A stretch of DNA of 5,469 nt from Pseudomonadota bacterium (GTDB lineage Bacteria > Pseudomonadota > Gammaproteobacteria > Acidithiobacillales > Acidithiobacillaceae): NCBI GenBank assembly GCA_021827445.1, contig JAKAVW010000222.1, forward strand, positions 1-5,469, read 5' to 3'. Every line of letters starts with the position of its first letter. Position 1 is the first letter of the stretch. A model generated the notes under the pieces. That model did no database searches and was not told the origin of the DNA. It saw only the letters and a program-made list of their open reading frames with translations. Position numbers and translations under genes: made by a program. Shown here piece after piece: positions 5,371-5,469 of the stretch.

Positions 5371-5469
5371 CAGCCAGCCCTCGCCACGGCTGACGCCATC
5401 TTCGGGGCCGCCATCTGGATATTCCCCTCGCCGTCGGTGATCGGGTGTCCGTCCATGCGATTGAGTAAC
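5370..5469 (-). CDS. exbB: ExbB C-terminal end (partial, runs off window)
   Basis: A minus-strand frame enters from the right edge and ends at the TGA 5372-5370, sharing one base with the exbD start. Its 32 visible residues begin LLNRMDGHPITDGEGNIQ and end in an Ala/Met/Lys-rich tail. Leu-Leu-Asn-Arg fits the exit of the last transmembrane helix of ExbB/TolQ/MotA proteins, followed by a short cytoplasmic tail. The identification rests mainly on position and overlap with exbD, because the conserved membrane core lies outside the window. ExbB forms the pentameric channel around the ExbD helices. Confidence 0.75.
   Translation of the reverse strand, partial: LLNRMDGHPITDGEGNIQMAAPKMASAVARAG

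Noticed and set aside
1..5469. CRISPR array, tRNA, rRNA, riboswitch or phage att site
   Set aside because: I saw no regularly spaced repeats, cloverleaf, rRNA-like sequence or att-like direct repeats.

Overview
The window looks like a chromosomal segment of an acidophilic, iron/sulfur-oxidising proteobacterium of the Acidithiobacillus type. This is inferred from the style of the TonB-dependent receptor and the moderate-to-high GC content. It is not proved, because no taxonomic marker gene is present.

The right three quarters (about 5469 down to 1222, all minus strand) hold a TonB energy-coupled outer-membrane uptake locus. In transcription order it contains: the 3' end of exbB (partial, running off the window edge); exbD, which overlaps the exbB stop by one base; a 790-residue TonB-dependent receptor starting 18 bases after exbD; a strong stem-loop just after the receptor stop; a small exported-protein gene that appears broken by a frameshift; and tonB, with a signal anchor, a long proline-rich linker and a C-terminal TonB domain. 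ExbB, ExbD and TonB would form the inner-membrane motor that uses the proton gradient to open the receptor plug. The receptor substrate cannot be read from the sequence. The receptor has no room for an N-terminal signalling (STN) domain and no sigma/anti-sigma pair is visible here. The operon promoter must lie beyond the right edge.

The left quarter (about 66 to 1060) is a graveyard of insertion-sequence debris. It holds a weakly recognisable IS91-type transposase scrap (minus), a clear C-terminal piece of an IS630-family transposase (minus), and, directly abutting it, a long but twice-frameshifted IS3-family OrfB transposase remnant (plus). No intact element, terminal inverted repeat pair or target duplication was found. 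To the right of the IS3 remnant, a short minus-strand reading frame with a good ribosome-binding site looks like the 5' stub of a gene downstream of tonB that was cut by the IS debris. At the far left, 66 bases encode a hydrophobic C-terminal tail of an unidentified plus-strand gene.

The points most worth a second look are the TonB anchor (Glu where E. coli TonB has its key His20, plus a 9-residue internal repeat), the acid-free linker of that TonB, the broken secreted gene between receptor and tonB, and the layered IS remnants at the end of the operon.
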